Notes: generated from the letters alone by a model not told the origin. A stretch of DNA of 64,000 nucleotides from Prochlorococcus sp. MIT 1314 (GCF_034093315.1 NZ_CP139300.1:558001-622000), one strand, 5' to 3'; shown: positions 1 to 8,774, numbered from the stretch's first letter. Translations and numbers: made by a program.

Positions 1-72
1 GATTGCGAAAAAGAAAATGAGGTTAAAGGGAGGTTCTCATTACAAACCGTACTTATCAAAGCTAGCGGCTAG
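1..72 (+). CDS. Possible C-terminal end of a gene cut by the window edge
   Basis: An open frame runs from the first base to a TAG stop at 70-72 and would encode 23 residues ending FSLQTVLIKASG. A second open frame, shifted by one base, ends a little further on, so the choice between them is weak. I do not recognise the protein. The composition (mixed charged and hydrophobic residues) is compatible with the end of a soluble enzyme. Bases 73-308 that follow hold no recognisable gene, only AT-rich spacer. Confidence 0.3.
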   Translation, partial: DCEKENEVKGRFSLQTVLIKASG

Positions 73-308
73 TAGATTGCCCTAATATCTACTTCTATAT
101 TTATATAATAATTTTTAATAATTAGAAAGATTTATTTTATACAAATAAGTGTTTAATATTTTATGTAATTAATATTTAAGAAAAGCTAATTAATGTAGTT
201 ACTATAATCATTGAAAGATGAAAAAAAGCATAGAGAGAAACTGCAAAAAATAAATACTGTTCGATTGGAATCATGAAAATTTATTAATTAAGGATAAATA
301 AAATTGAA

Positions 309-494
309 TTAATTTTTTGTTAAAAAGATATTTTCTAAAATATAATTTTGTTTTTTAAATTTATTTTCAGGAGTCATTTTTTTTGGCCAATTATCATTTG
401 AAGACTTAAAAGCACCCCATTTTATAAGCCAAAACAAGGTATAAAAAAAAGCAATTAAGAACGGTGCTCCTACAATAAAGAATCTTATATCCAT
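309..494 (-). CDS. Small PsbY-like single-helix membrane protein
   Basis: This 61-residue protein starts MDIRFFIVGAPFLIAFF and has one membrane helix at about residues 5-25, followed by a basic, Asn/Lys-rich soluble tail. The N-terminus aligns with that of the next gene upstream on the same strand (pattern MD-x-R...P......F...FWL..W..F), and both resemble photosystem II protein PsbY, which typically starts MDxR. I chose the ATG at 494 because it gives this MDxR start; a TTG at 509 would add five residues. It lies 11 bases downstream of its partner and is probably cotranscribed. A link to photosystem II is inference. Confidence 0.55.
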   Translation of the reverse strand: MDIRFFIVGAPFLIAFFYTLFWLIKWGAFKSSNDNWPKKMTPENKFKKQNYILENIFLTKN

Positions 495-505
495 TATGTA
501 ACTTA

Positions 506-802
506 TCAAAAAGATTTAAACTGCATTGCCAGAATAGCTCCTAGAAAGAAAACCGTAGGGATTCCTAAAGCGTTCACAGCTGCAGTTCGTACAGTAAATA
601 CTGGATAACCTTCAGCTGGTCTTCCATTATCAGGAACCACTGCGGAATCTTCCCATACTTGATAGTTTTTGAAAGGAGCCACTCCCTTCTTGGGTAATCC
701 TAATGGTGTTAATCTAAATACATCCCATCTGCCTAGCCAAAATACAGTAAATATCCATGAAAATATTATGGGTGTAATAACAAGAACAATTCTAAAATCC
801 AT
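506..802 (-). CDS. PsbY-like / PsbF-like (cytochrome b559 beta) fusion protein without the heme histidine
   Basis: This 98-residue protein has two membrane helices. Residues 1-31 ([16 protein letters not shown]...) look like the PsbY helix. A 35-residue hydrophilic linker follows. The last 33 residues (YPVFTVR..., then [15 protein letters not shown]) match cytochrome b559 beta subunit PsbF almost position for position. In PsbF the segment after FTVR is WLAVHAL, whose His ligates the heme shared with PsbE; here it reads TAAVNAL, so the ligand is Asn. The protein should therefore not form a normal b559 heme site. PsbY is known to sit beside cytochrome b559 in photosystem II, so the pairing is suggestive. 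Its function is not known to me. Confidence 0.72.
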   Translation of the reverse strand: MDFRIVLVITPIIFSWIFTVFWLGRWDVFRLTPLGLPKKGVAPFKNYQVWEDSAVVPDNGRPAEGYPVFTVRTAAVNALGIPTVFFLGAILAMQFKSF

Positions 803-1027
803 TTGTTTGGTTAGTAAATTTGGTAATTATTTTGCCTTTTTTAAATAAATAATTTATTAAATCATTAACTTATATTTAAACAAAAACACTTAATAACATT
901 ATTTTTAATCATTAATCACAATTAATAATGATTAATTGATTTTATTAAAGTATATTTTTTAATTATAAATATTTGGATATTTAGTTTGATGTAGATTTAA
1001 TTCAACAATTACAAATTTAAAAAAAAT

Positions 1028-1396
1028 ATGGATACATTTAGATTCTTACTTTTTGGAATAGCAGGAGTAAGCGTGGTCTTTTGGGTAGCAGTAATAGCGT
1101 TATGGCATAGCTATATGTTTCCAACATTCTTTAATGAAGATAAAGGTTTAAATTCTGTTATCAATCAAGAAATAAATGTTTCAACAAAACCCATTTTAGG
1201 CAATTTGGTTAAGAGCAACAATTTCCAAAGTAGGGACAAATATTCAATGAGAAATTTAATTGTGGCCGATTTTTCATCTACAAGCAATAATTTCTCTTTA
1301 AATAAACTTTATACAACAGTAATGATTGGGGTAGCATTTGCAAGTTTTATATTTCTGACATATGGATTAAGTAGTTCTATTACAACTATTAGTTAA
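1028..1396 (+). CDS. Two-helix membrane protein of unknown function
   Basis: This 122-residue protein has a hydrophobic helix at about residues 7-27 and a second near the C-terminus (about 97-117), joined by a roughly 70-residue polar, Asn/Ser-rich loop. It begins MDTFRFLLFG, faintly recalling the MDxR start of the PsbY-like pair encoded divergently on the other side of the 803-1027 spacer. I do not recognise a family. A 27-residue hydrophobic frame starts on the base directly after its stop codon. Placement beside two photosystem-like small proteins is the only functional hint. Confidence 0.6.
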   Translation: MDTFRFLLFGIAGVSVVFWVAVIALWHSYMFPTFFNEDKGLNSVINQEINVSTKPILGNLVKSNNFQSRDKYSMRNLIVADFSSTSNNFSLNKLYTTVMIGVAFASFIFLTYGLSSSITTIS

Positions 1397-1480
1397 ATGC
1401 AATATATATATGTAATTGTTTTCTTGATTTCCTTTATTTATTTAATTTTCGACTCTTTAAAACATACAGGTATAAAATAA
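1397..1480 (+). CDS. Putative 27-residue single-helix peptide
   Basis: An ATG follows the stop of the preceding gene with no gap and opens a 27-residue frame (MQYIYVIVFLISFIYLIF, then a short polar tail ending HTGIK). It is a credible one-helix membrane peptide, and the abutting stop/start would allow translational coupling. With such AT-rich DNA a short hydrophobic frame can also arise by chance, so confidence is limited. Confidence 0.3.
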   Translation: MQYIYVIVFLISFIYLIFDSLKHTGIK

Positions 1481-1821
1481 ATTACTAATGCTTTTCACCC
1501 TTCAATAAAATTTTTCTTCTTATATAAAAGAAAACTAATGTAGTTATTATCATCACTGGTGGATGAAATGAAATTGAATTTAGATATTCATAATAGTCAA
1601 AGTTTTCCAATTACTTAAACCAAGTTTCTTAAAAACTATATCCTATTCTTTTATCTTTAATTGATATAAATAAATCATTATCATGTATAAAATGTTTATT
1701 TTATTATTATATTTATATAAATTTGATAGTTGGTAAATAAATTCAGTAAATATATTTACCAACTATAACTCGTATTAAATTTTTATATATTTAGTGAAAA
1801 AAAAAGATTAATATTAAAAAT

Positions 1822-1935
1822 CTACTTTTGTGGCTTTAACTTTGAAGAATATTTTAAATTAACAATATATGTTGCGACAAGAGATAGTACCAAAAAAAAT
1901 AATAAACTTTCCAAAGTAGATTGGGGCATAACCAT
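1822..1935 (-). CDS. Putative 37-residue single-helix protein
   Basis: This short frame starts MVMPQSTLESLLFFLVLSL and has one membrane helix followed by a basic tail (YSSKLKPQK). It is the only plausible coding signal in the otherwise empty 1481-2078 stretch. A second ATG two codons in (1929) is an alternative start. I recognise no family. A gene-sized helix with an orderly positive-inside tail is typical of picocyanobacterial small proteins, but chance is not excluded. Confidence 0.33.
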   Translation of the reverse strand: MVMPQSTLESLLFFLVLSLVATYIVNLKYSSKLKPQK

Positions 1936-2078
1936 AATTAATACCAAAAATAAGCTATTTCTAGAAAAACGAACTATGAAGAAAAATCAACCCTTAAATT
2001 ATTTTTTATTGTCAAATGAATAAATTTATTTCGTTTTTAAGAAAAGCTGAAAGATAAAAGTCTCTTAATTATTTACAA

Positions 2079-3377
2079 TTAACCGATCCCAAAAAATGAA
2101 TTAGCAATAAACAATAAACTAAACAAAGTTAAGAAAATTAATCCTATCCAACTAATTGTTTTTAAAAACAATCCATATCTATTTTTAATTGGAACTAATT
2201 TGCTATTAATAGTATCCATGGCCATCCATGCAAACAAAGGTGCTGTAAGGAAACTTCCTGTCATTGCAGCAAATACAAAATCTTTTACTCCTACACCTCC
2301 AGACCTTGCAATTAGCAAAGCCATAAAGGAAGCAAAAATATGAACAATCATCCACTTTTGAAATCTATTTCGCTCGGCCTGCGAGTCCATGTGTCCAAAA
2401 TCAGTACCTCTCAATAAACCTTGAATAGCAGAAATACTTCTTGGATATGCATCTAGACAAGTGATAGTGGTACTAAACATTGCGGCAAATGCTGCAGGGA
2501 TAATGATCCATTTAGACCAATCGCCAATGGATTTAGTGTAAAGGAGGATTAACTTTTGAGCAAAGGAGACTCCGCTCCCAGAAAGCATTCCATCACCAGT
2601 GCCATACATAGTTATTGCACCAAGAGTAAGAAAAAAAATAGCTGTAACGACCGTTATTGCATAACCGAGATTAAAATCAAATTCTGCCTCAATGATATTT
2701 GGCGTATAATTTGAATCTTTTACTCGAGAAAACATCCATAAAGAAGGCCAAACGCATAACTCTACTGGGCAGGGCATCCATCCCATTAGGGGGATCAAAA
2801 AAGCTAAATTTTTTAACTTCCATGGGCTTATTTCTGGTTCAAAAAAACTCATATTTAGAGACTCATTTATTGAACCTTTTAATAAAAGTGATAAAACTGC
2901 AAATAATGTTAAAAAAGTTAATGTAGCTACTAAAAATTTAGAAATTCTATCTAGAGCTTTATACTTTCCAAGAATTAATATCATGCCAGAGACTCCAAGG
3001 ATTCCTATAGACAAATCCATCGCTGGGAAAGCTGAGAAAAAGGGAATATTAGTTAAAAGAACACCAGAAACAAAACTTACAGCAGCTATTGTGAAAGTAC
3101 CTGTAATTAGACTAACTATCAGAAATAAAGGAAGATAATAAGAATTCCTCTCTTTGAAACCTTCTAATAATGATTTACCAGTAGATGCTGTAAATCTAGT
3201 ACCAACCAATAAGAATGGATATTTTAAAAAATTAGTTAGAAGAATTAGTCCTACTAATGAAAATCCAAACCTTGCACCAGCGGTAGTAGATGATAACAAA
3301 TGTGAACCACCAATGGCCGCCCCAGCAAGTAAAATACCTGGACCTAAACTTTTTTGTATTCCTTTTGTTAAATTCAT
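2079..3377 (-). CDS. Divergent NRAMP-family metal-ion transporter
   Basis: This 432-residue integral membrane protein has about eleven hydrophobic helices. Helix 1 reads LGPGILLAGAAIGGSHLLSS and the helix-6 region reads LMGWMPCPVELCVWPSLWM. These correspond to the two unwound metal-binding segments of NRAMP transporters, but the classic DPGN and MPH ligand motifs are replaced (GPGI and MPC). It belongs to a divergent NRAMP-like branch, so the cargo (Mn, Fe, Mg or another ion) cannot be read from the sequence. The ATG at 3377 gives a compact N-terminus; a TTG four codons upstream is also possible. No operon partner is adjacent. Confidence 0.75.
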   Translation of the reverse strand: MNLTKGIQKSLGPGILLAGAAIGGSHLLSSTTAGARFGFSLVGLILLTNFLKYPFLLVGTRFTASTGKSLLEGFKERNSYYLPLFLIVSLITGTFTIAAVSFVSGVLLTNIPFFSAFPAMDLSIGILGVSGMILILGKYKALDRISKFLVATLTFLTLFAVLSLLLKGSINESLNMSFFEPEISPWKLKNLAFLIPLMGWMPCPVELCVWPSLWMFSRVKDSNYTPNIIEAEFDFNLGYAITVVTAIFFLTLGAITMYGTGDGMLSGSGVSFAQKLILLYTKSIGDWSKWIIIPAAFAAMFSTTITCLDAYPRSISAIQGLLRGTDFGHMDSQAERNRFQKWMIVHIFASFMALLIARSGGVGVKDFVFAAMTGSFLTAPLFAWMAMDTINSKLVPIKNRYGLFLKTISWIGLIFLTLFSLLFIANSFFGIG

Positions 3378-3533
3378 GTTTTTAATCAAATGATTTAATT
3401 TACTTTTTTAGCCCTGTTAAATTGATTTTTTAATACTCTTTGTTTACTGCAATATCAGAAAATGAGTAAAAATTGAAAGTAAAATTAGGAATCTTATTTG
3501 TACTTTCTTAAGATATTTTCTACAAATATATTT

Positions 3534-3653
3534 TTATAAGATATTTATTCTATATTCAACTTCTTTTCTCCATAAGATTCTTAAAAACCTTTCTATATTA
3601 TCTAATTTTTTTGTATCAACCTCTATATTTTTCTGATTATCTTGTTTTTTCAT
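3534..3653 (-). CDS. Putative 39-residue basic/acidic peptide
   Basis: An ATG-initiated 39-residue frame starts MKKQDNQKNIEVDTKKLDNI and ends in an amphipathic stretch (ERFLRILWRKEVEYRINIL). It lies in the 3378-3754 gap between the NRAMP-like gene and the next gene on the same strand. The charged, helix-prone composition is protein-like, but there is no family match I can name and the length is small. The rest of the gap shows nothing else. Confidence 0.33.
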   Translation of the reverse strand: MKKQDNQKNIEVDTKKLDNIERFLRILWRKEVEYRINIL

Positions 3654-3754
3654 GAATTTTTACTCAAGTACTTCAAATTTAAACTGCTTAAAAAAAAGAC
3701 ACAATAAGCAAAACTTCTTAAAATCTTTAAATTCATTTAAATTTTAAGTTGTTC

Positions 3755-4111
3755 TTAATTTATTAAATATTTCTCTGCCCTTCTTAAGGCTTTTATTGCT
3801 CCTTTATAATCAAGATTATTTAGTTTTTCCTTACTTTTATGTTCCAACATTTTTACTATCTTATTTCTCCTTATTTTATCAATTTTTAGCTTATGGTCGA
3901 ATATAAGATCAAATTTTGACGAATACAAGTTAGATAATTCTTCTCGAAAGCTCTCGATAATTTTTTCATTACAAGATTTAGATCTCAATATTGAATTAAC
4001 CTTAATTTTGTCATCTATAGCTCCTTTGAAATTTCCCATCTTAAATTTTTTTTCACTTGATCTAGTTAGCTTGATAACATTTTCCAAGACCGATTCACTA
4101 GAATCTTCCAT
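3755..4111 (-). CDS. Conserved-type hypothetical protein with two TPR-like helical segments
   Basis: This 118-residue, very Lys-rich, all-helical soluble protein has two related stretches, one near residues 24-38 (GNFKGAIDDKIKVN) and one near the C-terminus (LDYKGAIKALRRAEKYL). Both have the size and A/L pattern of a tetratricopeptide helix pair, suggesting an internal repeat with a protein-binding role. That is inference; I do not recognise the family. The ATG start is clear and the gene stands alone with spacers on both sides. Confidence 0.55.
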   Translation of the reverse strand: MEDSSESVLENVIKLTRSSEKKFKMGNFKGAIDDKIKVNSILRSKSCNEKIIESFREELSNLYSSKFDLIFDHKLKIDKIRRNKIVKMLEHKSKEKLNNLDYKGAIKALRRAEKYLIN

Positions 4112-4196
4112 TTTTTATTAATATGACTTTTAATTTATCCTATCAGTATCAAGAGAAAACAACTCATTTTTATTATTAATATAAGCGAATAATTAA

Positions 4197-4496
4197 TTAT
4201 CCAATAACAAGGCCTTTATCTAGAAGTAAATCGAAAACCTCCGCACTTTTTGATTTCCCTAATTTTTTTGGTTTATGTAAATCTAATATTTCAGCAAGAC
4301 ACATTATCCAATAAGTATCTTTTTTTAAATTAAGCACTTCACAAATATGGGAGGGAGCAGATTTAAAACAGCCAAATTCTTTAGATATATTAATGTTCAT
4401 GATTTGAGTTTCAAGTTCTAGGCTTAAGAGCTCTATTTCTTGGTCAGAGAGGGCTGTCCCAAAAGAATATGATTCAATTAGTAGTTGATAATTCAT
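4197..4496 (-). CDS. Hypothetical soluble protein
   Basis: This 99-residue acidic/hydrophobic mix has predicted helices throughout and no membrane segment. It begins MNYQLLIESYSFGTALSDQE and contains two internal cysteines plus one near position 85. I do not recognise the family; proteins of this look recur as small orphan genes in picocyanobacteria. The downstream end of the 4497-4812 spacer carries only the sodium symporter upstream region and a 24-residue frame that I do not trust. Confidence 0.5.
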   Translation of the reverse strand: MNYQLLIESYSFGTALSDQEIELLSLELETQIMNINISKEFGCFKSAPSHICEVLNLKKDTYWIMCLAEILDLHKPKKLGKSKSAEVFDLLLDKGLVIG

Positions 4497-4812
4497 AAAA
4501 ATTTTTTTAATTTAAAAATTTAATTATTCAAGTGCTCCAATGAGTTATTTTTATTCAAGCATAAATATACCCTGAAGCTTCAACAATAGGTTTTACTCCA
4601 GGATTCATGAAAAATATGGTAGAGAACATTTTTTGAGTCTTAAAAATTACAGTTGCCGTCTAAGTATCATCTAATAATTTATCAATATAAAATGTTTTAA
4701 CTATAAATCTTTTTCAAAAAAATTAATCTAGAAAAATTAGTTTTTATTAAGCAAAGTATTAACTAATTTTTATTTATGAGTTATAAATCAACTATAAAAA
4801 TCGATTTTAATT

Positions 4813-6156
4813 TTGGACTCAAAAATTTCTCAAAGAGAACAATGGACTAGTAAGCTAGGATTCATTCTCGCTGCAGCTGGTAGTGCAGTAGGTCTCGGAA
4901 ACCTTTGGGGTTTTGCTTACAGAGCATCTCAAGGAGGAGGTGCAGCTTTTGTACTTTTATATATATTGATCGTATTGATTGTATGTCTACCAGTATTTGT
5001 TGCTGAAATGGCTTTAGGGAGAAACGCAATGGCAAGTACATTACTTGCACCTGTTAAGCTGGCCGGGAAAAATTGGTATCCATTAGGGATTTTGTTCTTT
5101 ATAGCTCCTTTAGGTATAGCATCATATTATTCAGTGATAATGGGATGGACAGCCGATACCTTGTTCCATTCTTTATTTTTTGGATTACCGAAGAATTTAA
5201 CTGAAGCAGAAGCCTTCTTTGGCTCAATAAGTAGTGGTAGCAGTGTTTTATTGGGCCACCTATTAAGTCTTATTCTTACAGCCATCATAGTTTCATCAGG
5301 TATAAAAAAAGGTATAGAAAAGGTTACTAGATATTTCATGCCAATCCTTTTCATAATCATTGTGATTCTTGCTATTTGGGCTACTTCACTTTCAGGAGCA
5401 TGGGAAGGATATAAAACATTTTTACTTAAGTTTGATTTTAACGAATTAAGAAATCCTCAAACAATAAGAAACGCTTTTACACAAGCATTCTTTTCATTAA
5501 GCCTAGGGATTGGAATTATGGTTACCTACGCATCGTATTTAAATAAAAAAAGTAATCTTCCAAAACTAAGTGTTGGAGTTGCATCATTAGATACTTTGGT
5601 TGGACTAATGGCTGGATTTATAACTTTCCCAATAGTTTTAACATTCGGTTTAAGTGACGCTATTTCTGAATCCACAGTTGGGGCTTTATTCATATCAATT
5701 CCAACAGGCTTGGGTTCATATGGTGCAGCGGGAAGAATTGTAGCCATTGCATTTTTTGCACTAGCTTATATTGCAGCTATAACGTCTTCTGTTTCATTAT
5801 TAGAAGTTCCTGTTTCCTCATTAATGGATAAATTTGGCTTCAAAAGAGAAAAATCGGTTTGGTTGATAACTCTATTTTTATTCTTAGCAGGCATTCCTTC
5901 TGCATTAAATTTAAATATTCTTGGAACAGTTGATTCGATTTTTGGAGGTGTATTACTAATCTTTGGTGGATTCTTAGTTACTTTCTTTATGGGATGGGTA
6001 GTCCCAGGGAAGTTTAATGAAGAACTTAATGTTTCTAAAGTTGGAGCCAAAACAACACGTTATTTGAAATTCATGACAAGATGGGTTGCGCCTCCAATTA
6101 TTGGTTTTGGACTATTTATTAGTGTGTTTGATTTGCTGAAAGGCTGGGTAAGTTAA
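4813..6156 (+). CDS. Neurotransmitter:sodium symporter family transporter (LeuT type)
   Basis: This 447-residue inner-membrane protein has about eleven to twelve helices. The N-terminal signature QWTSKLGFILAAAGSAVGLG followed by NLWGFAY is the helix-1 substrate and Na+ binding region of bacterial NSS transporters, which couple Na+ entry to uptake of amino acids or related small molecules. A FSLSLGIG segment matches helix 6. The start is a TTG at 4813, which places the conserved QW about ten residues in, as usual. The substrate cannot be assigned. It is a single gene, followed by selO on the same strand after about 165 bases. Confidence 0.9.
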   Translation: MDSKISQREQWTSKLGFILAAAGSAVGLGNLWGFAYRASQGGGAAFVLLYILIVLIVCLPVFVAEMALGRNAMASTLLAPVKLAGKNWYPLGILFFIAPLGIASYYSVIMGWTADTLFHSLFFGLPKNLTEAEAFFGSISSGSSVLLGHLLSLILTAIIVSSGIKKGIEKVTRYFMPILFIIIVILAIWATSLSGAWEGYKTFLLKFDFNELRNPQTIRNAFTQAFFSLSLGIGIMVTYASYLNKKSNLPKLSVGVASLDTLVGLMAGFITFPIVLTFGLSDAISESTVGALFISIPTGLGSYGAAGRIVAIAFFALAYIAAITSSVSLLEVPVSSLMDKFGFKREKSVWLITLFLFLAGIPSALNLNILGTVDSIFGGVLLIFGGFLVTFFMGWVVPGKFNEELNVSKVGAKTTRYLKFMTRWVAPPIIGFGLFISVFDLLKGWVS

Positions 6157-6321
6157 AAAATGTTTTACTGCGGAACCTTTTTTAAGTAAATATTAAATTT
6201 CAACTTCTTTTAATCTCAAAATTATCGGCAGAAAACATCCCGGATAAGAAAATATATAAAATATATCTAGGTGTTGAATTTAAAGAAATTACAACGCAAT
6301 CAAGAATAGATTACAAATTTA

Positions 6322-8025
6322 ATGTCAACCAATTCTGATTCATTAAAAAAAAAGCTTACTGAAAATTTTTCTGAATTTTCTCAACTATCTGACTATTCTT
6401 TTATGAATTGTCTTAAAGCAGATCCTCAATCAACGAAAGATGGAAATGATCATAAGTCGCGTTCAGTATATTCAGGTCATTACGTACCAGTTCTCCCAAC
6501 TGCTATTCCAGACCCAGAATATATCTCCCATAGCAAGAAACTTTTTAAAGAATTAGGTTTAAGCTCAGATCTTACTAGAGACAAGAATTTTTGTCGTTTT
6601 TTCGCAGGTGATATTTCTGTTGCTGATTATCCAATGAGTCCTGTTGGTTGGGCAACAGGTTATGCATTATCAATTTACGGGACTGAATATAATCAACAAT
6701 GTCCCTTTGGCACTGGCAATGGTTATGGCGATGGCAGAGCAATTTCTGTTTTTGAAGGTTTATTCAATGGGAAAAGAATGGAGATGCAACTTAAAGGAGG
6801 AGGTCCAACCCCCTACTGTCGAGGAGCAGATGGTAGGGCTGTACTACGGTCTAGCGTAAGAGAATTTCTTGCACAGGAATTAATGGATGCTTTGGGGATA
6901 CCTACTTCAAGATCTTTAACACTTTATGTCTCACGTACAGAAATAGTTAGAAGACCTTGGTATTCCAAAGGTTCCAAGTATTTTGAACCTGACATCATGA
7001 TTGATAATCAAGCTGCTATTACTACTAGAGTCGCTCCATCTTTTTTACGAATTGGACAGCTTGAACTTTTTGCAAGACGAGTTCGTAATAATGCACATGA
7101 GGAGGCCCTTACTGAACTAAAGATGATAGTACAGCATCTTATAGAAAGAAACTATAAAGATGAAATTGAATATGACATTTCACTTAAAAGTAAGGTAATA
7201 AAAATGGCTTCTTTATATAGATCGCGACTTATATCTCTTGTAGCCAACTGGATAAGAGTTGGTTATTGCCAGGGTAATTTTAATAGTGATAATTGTGCTG
7301 CCGGAGGCTACACCTTGGACTATGGTCCCTTTGGATTCTGTGAATTATTTGATCCAAGATTTCAACCATGGACAGGTGGAGGTGAACATTTCTCATTTTT
7401 TAACCAACCTTCTGCTGCGGAAATCAACTTTAAAACTTTCTGTTCTTCTCTTAAGCCGTTACTTTCAGAAAACAAGCAAGATCAAGAAAAATTAGATCAA
7501 ATCGAAATGGATTTTTCAGAATTGATGAACAAAGAGTTGAAGAAAATGTGGGCAAACAAGCTTGGTTTAGAACATTACAACGAAACTCTAATAAATGATT
7601 TTTTTAATCTCATGATCATTTCAAAAGCAGACTATACAATTTTGTTCCGTAAACTCTCTGAAATACCTGATAACTTAGATTCTTTAAAAGACAGTTTTTA
7701 TTTACCTATTAATGATGAGCTCAATAATAGGTGGGGAATATGGCTTGAAAACTGGCAATCAGTCTTGAAGAAAGAGGGAAATATTAAAGCAAAATCGGCA
7801 TCAATGAAATCCCTTAATCCAGTCTATACTTGGCGCGAATGGATGGTCGTTCCCGCATATGAAGAAGCTGAAAAAGGAAATTATGACAAAATAAAGGAGT
7901 TGCAGGTTGTTTTTAGCAATCCATATATAGAACAACCCTCAGAAATAGATCAAAAATATAATCGACTAAAGCCAAGCCAGTATTTCAACTATGGAGGAGT
8001 ATCTCATTACAGTTGTTCTTCATAA
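6322..8025 (+). CDS. selO: Protein adenylyltransferase SelO (YdiU/UPF0061 family)
   Basis: This 567-residue pseudokinase-fold enzyme transfers AMP from ATP to Ser/Thr/Tyr of target proteins. Family signatures are present: FAGD and GWATGYALSIYG near the N-terminus, the GNGYGDGRAI loop, the MQLKGGGPTPYCRGADG segment with the catalytic Lys, VLRSSVREFLAQE, and LDYGPFGF with the metal-binding Asp. The protein ends YSCSS, the Cys form of the C-terminal motif that carries selenocysteine in animals. SelO is linked to redox stress protection in bacteria and mitochondria. The length is a little above that of the E. coli protein. Confidence 0.92.
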   Translation: MSTNSDSLKKKLTENFSEFSQLSDYSFMNCLKADPQSTKDGNDHKSRSVYSGHYVPVLPTAIPDPEYISHSKKLFKELGLSSDLTRDKNFCRFFAGDISVADYPMSPVGWATGYALSIYGTEYNQQCPFGTGNGYGDGRAISVFEGLFNGKRMEMQLKGGGPTPYCRGADGRAVLRSSVREFLAQELMDALGIPTSRSLTLYVSRTEIVRRPWYSKGSKYFEPDIMIDNQAAITTRVAPSFLRIGQLELFARRVRNNAHEEALTELKMIVQHLIERNYKDEIEYDISLKSKVIKMASLYRSRLISLVANWIRVGYCQGNFNSDNCAAGGYTLDYGPFGFCELFDPRFQPWTGGGEHFSFFNQPSAAEINFKTFCSSLKPLLSENKQDQEKLDQIEMDFSELMNKELKKMWANKLGLEHYNETLINDFFNLMIISKADYTILFRKLSEIPDNLDSLKDSFYLPINDELNNRWGIWLENWQSVLKKEGNIKAKSASMKSLNPVYTWREWMVVPAYEEAEKGNYDKIKELQVVFSNPYIEQPSEIDQKYNRLKPSQYFNYGGVSHYSCSS

Positions 8026-8073
8026 AAGTTGAATCCTCAAAATGCAAATTGAATAACTTAGAGAAAAATTTTA

Positions 8074-8550
8074 TTAATTTATGGCCGTAGGTATTCCAAC
8101 TACTGATACAACTCCCACATAAAGTATAGCGGGCTTCTTTCCAACATTTTTCACATAGTGTGCGCCCCATTATTACTCTCTATAAATGCCTCCCCTGCTT
8201 TAAAGAAATTATTTTCTTTACCCCTCACATGCTTTAATCTTCCTCTGGTGACATGAATCAACATCGGAGATAGATGAGTATGTATTGGAGCTTTCAATTC
8301 AGAAAGAATCTTGACTTTTAAGAGTCTTAATTCAGGCTTAACATCTAGATAATTAAATTTTTTTTCCACTTAGTCTTTTTGAACTTTGAATAATAGGTAT
8401 AAGTTCAATCTTTTCTTCAGCAAGAGAAGGTTGTGGTAAAACTAAAGTCCCAATAAAAAGGTATATTAAGGGGATAATATTTTTAGTTTTATTAAATATT
8501 AGTTTTAAATTATAATAATTAGTTTTAAAAATAATAAACTTATTTTTTAT
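8074..8550 (-). pseudogene. Decayed secreted cupin-domain protein gene
   Basis: Three reading frames join into one recognisable protein: a signal peptide (IPLIYLFIGTLVLPQPSLA), then a single cupin barrel with HTH and an RGRLKHVRG strand, ending VVGIPTAIN. Two breaks interrupt it. An extra base in a run of eight T on the + strand (8358-8365) shifts the frame after the signal region, and a two-base GT duplication near 8158-8163 shifts it again after NNGAH. No ATG, GTG or TTG opens the first frame; the likely initiator at 8548-8550 reads ATA. The remaining open middle piece is 8151-8369. Sequencing error could explain one break but less easily all three. Confidence 0.68.
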
Positions 8551-8701
8551 ATAACTTTTCTAATAGTTTAATTTCCTCTCTTAGTTCCTTACCTCTTTTA
8601 TTCAATTTATTATTTTTAATTATTATTGGGATAATCCACCAAGCCTGAAGACCTAAAAAGATAAATACTAGAATCAATAATTCAAAAGTACCAGGCTGCA
8701 T
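8540..8701 (-). CDS. Small membrane protein with coiled tail
   Basis: This 53-residue frame starts at an ATG (MQPGTFELLILVFIFLGLQ) and has one membrane helix ending WWIIPIII, followed by a strongly charged tail (NKRGKELREEIKLLEKLYKK) with heptad-like spacing. The order helix-then-coil and the clean start make it a credible gene. It directly precedes the decayed cupin gene on the same strand, overlapping its presumed start by about ten bases, so the two may once have formed an operon. No function is known to me. Confidence 0.55.
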   Translation of the reverse strand: MQPGTFELLILVFIFLGLQAWWIIPIIIKNNKLNKRGKELREEIKLLEKLYKK

Positions 8702-8774
8702 TTAATAAATAAACCTTCTTTGTTAATAACATTATTCTAAAAGTTATTAAACATTCATGAGATATTCAATATTT

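Noticed and set aside
4555-4629. 24-residue minus-strand frame ending VEASGYIYA
   Set aside because: Too short to separate from chance, though the sequence looks protein-like.
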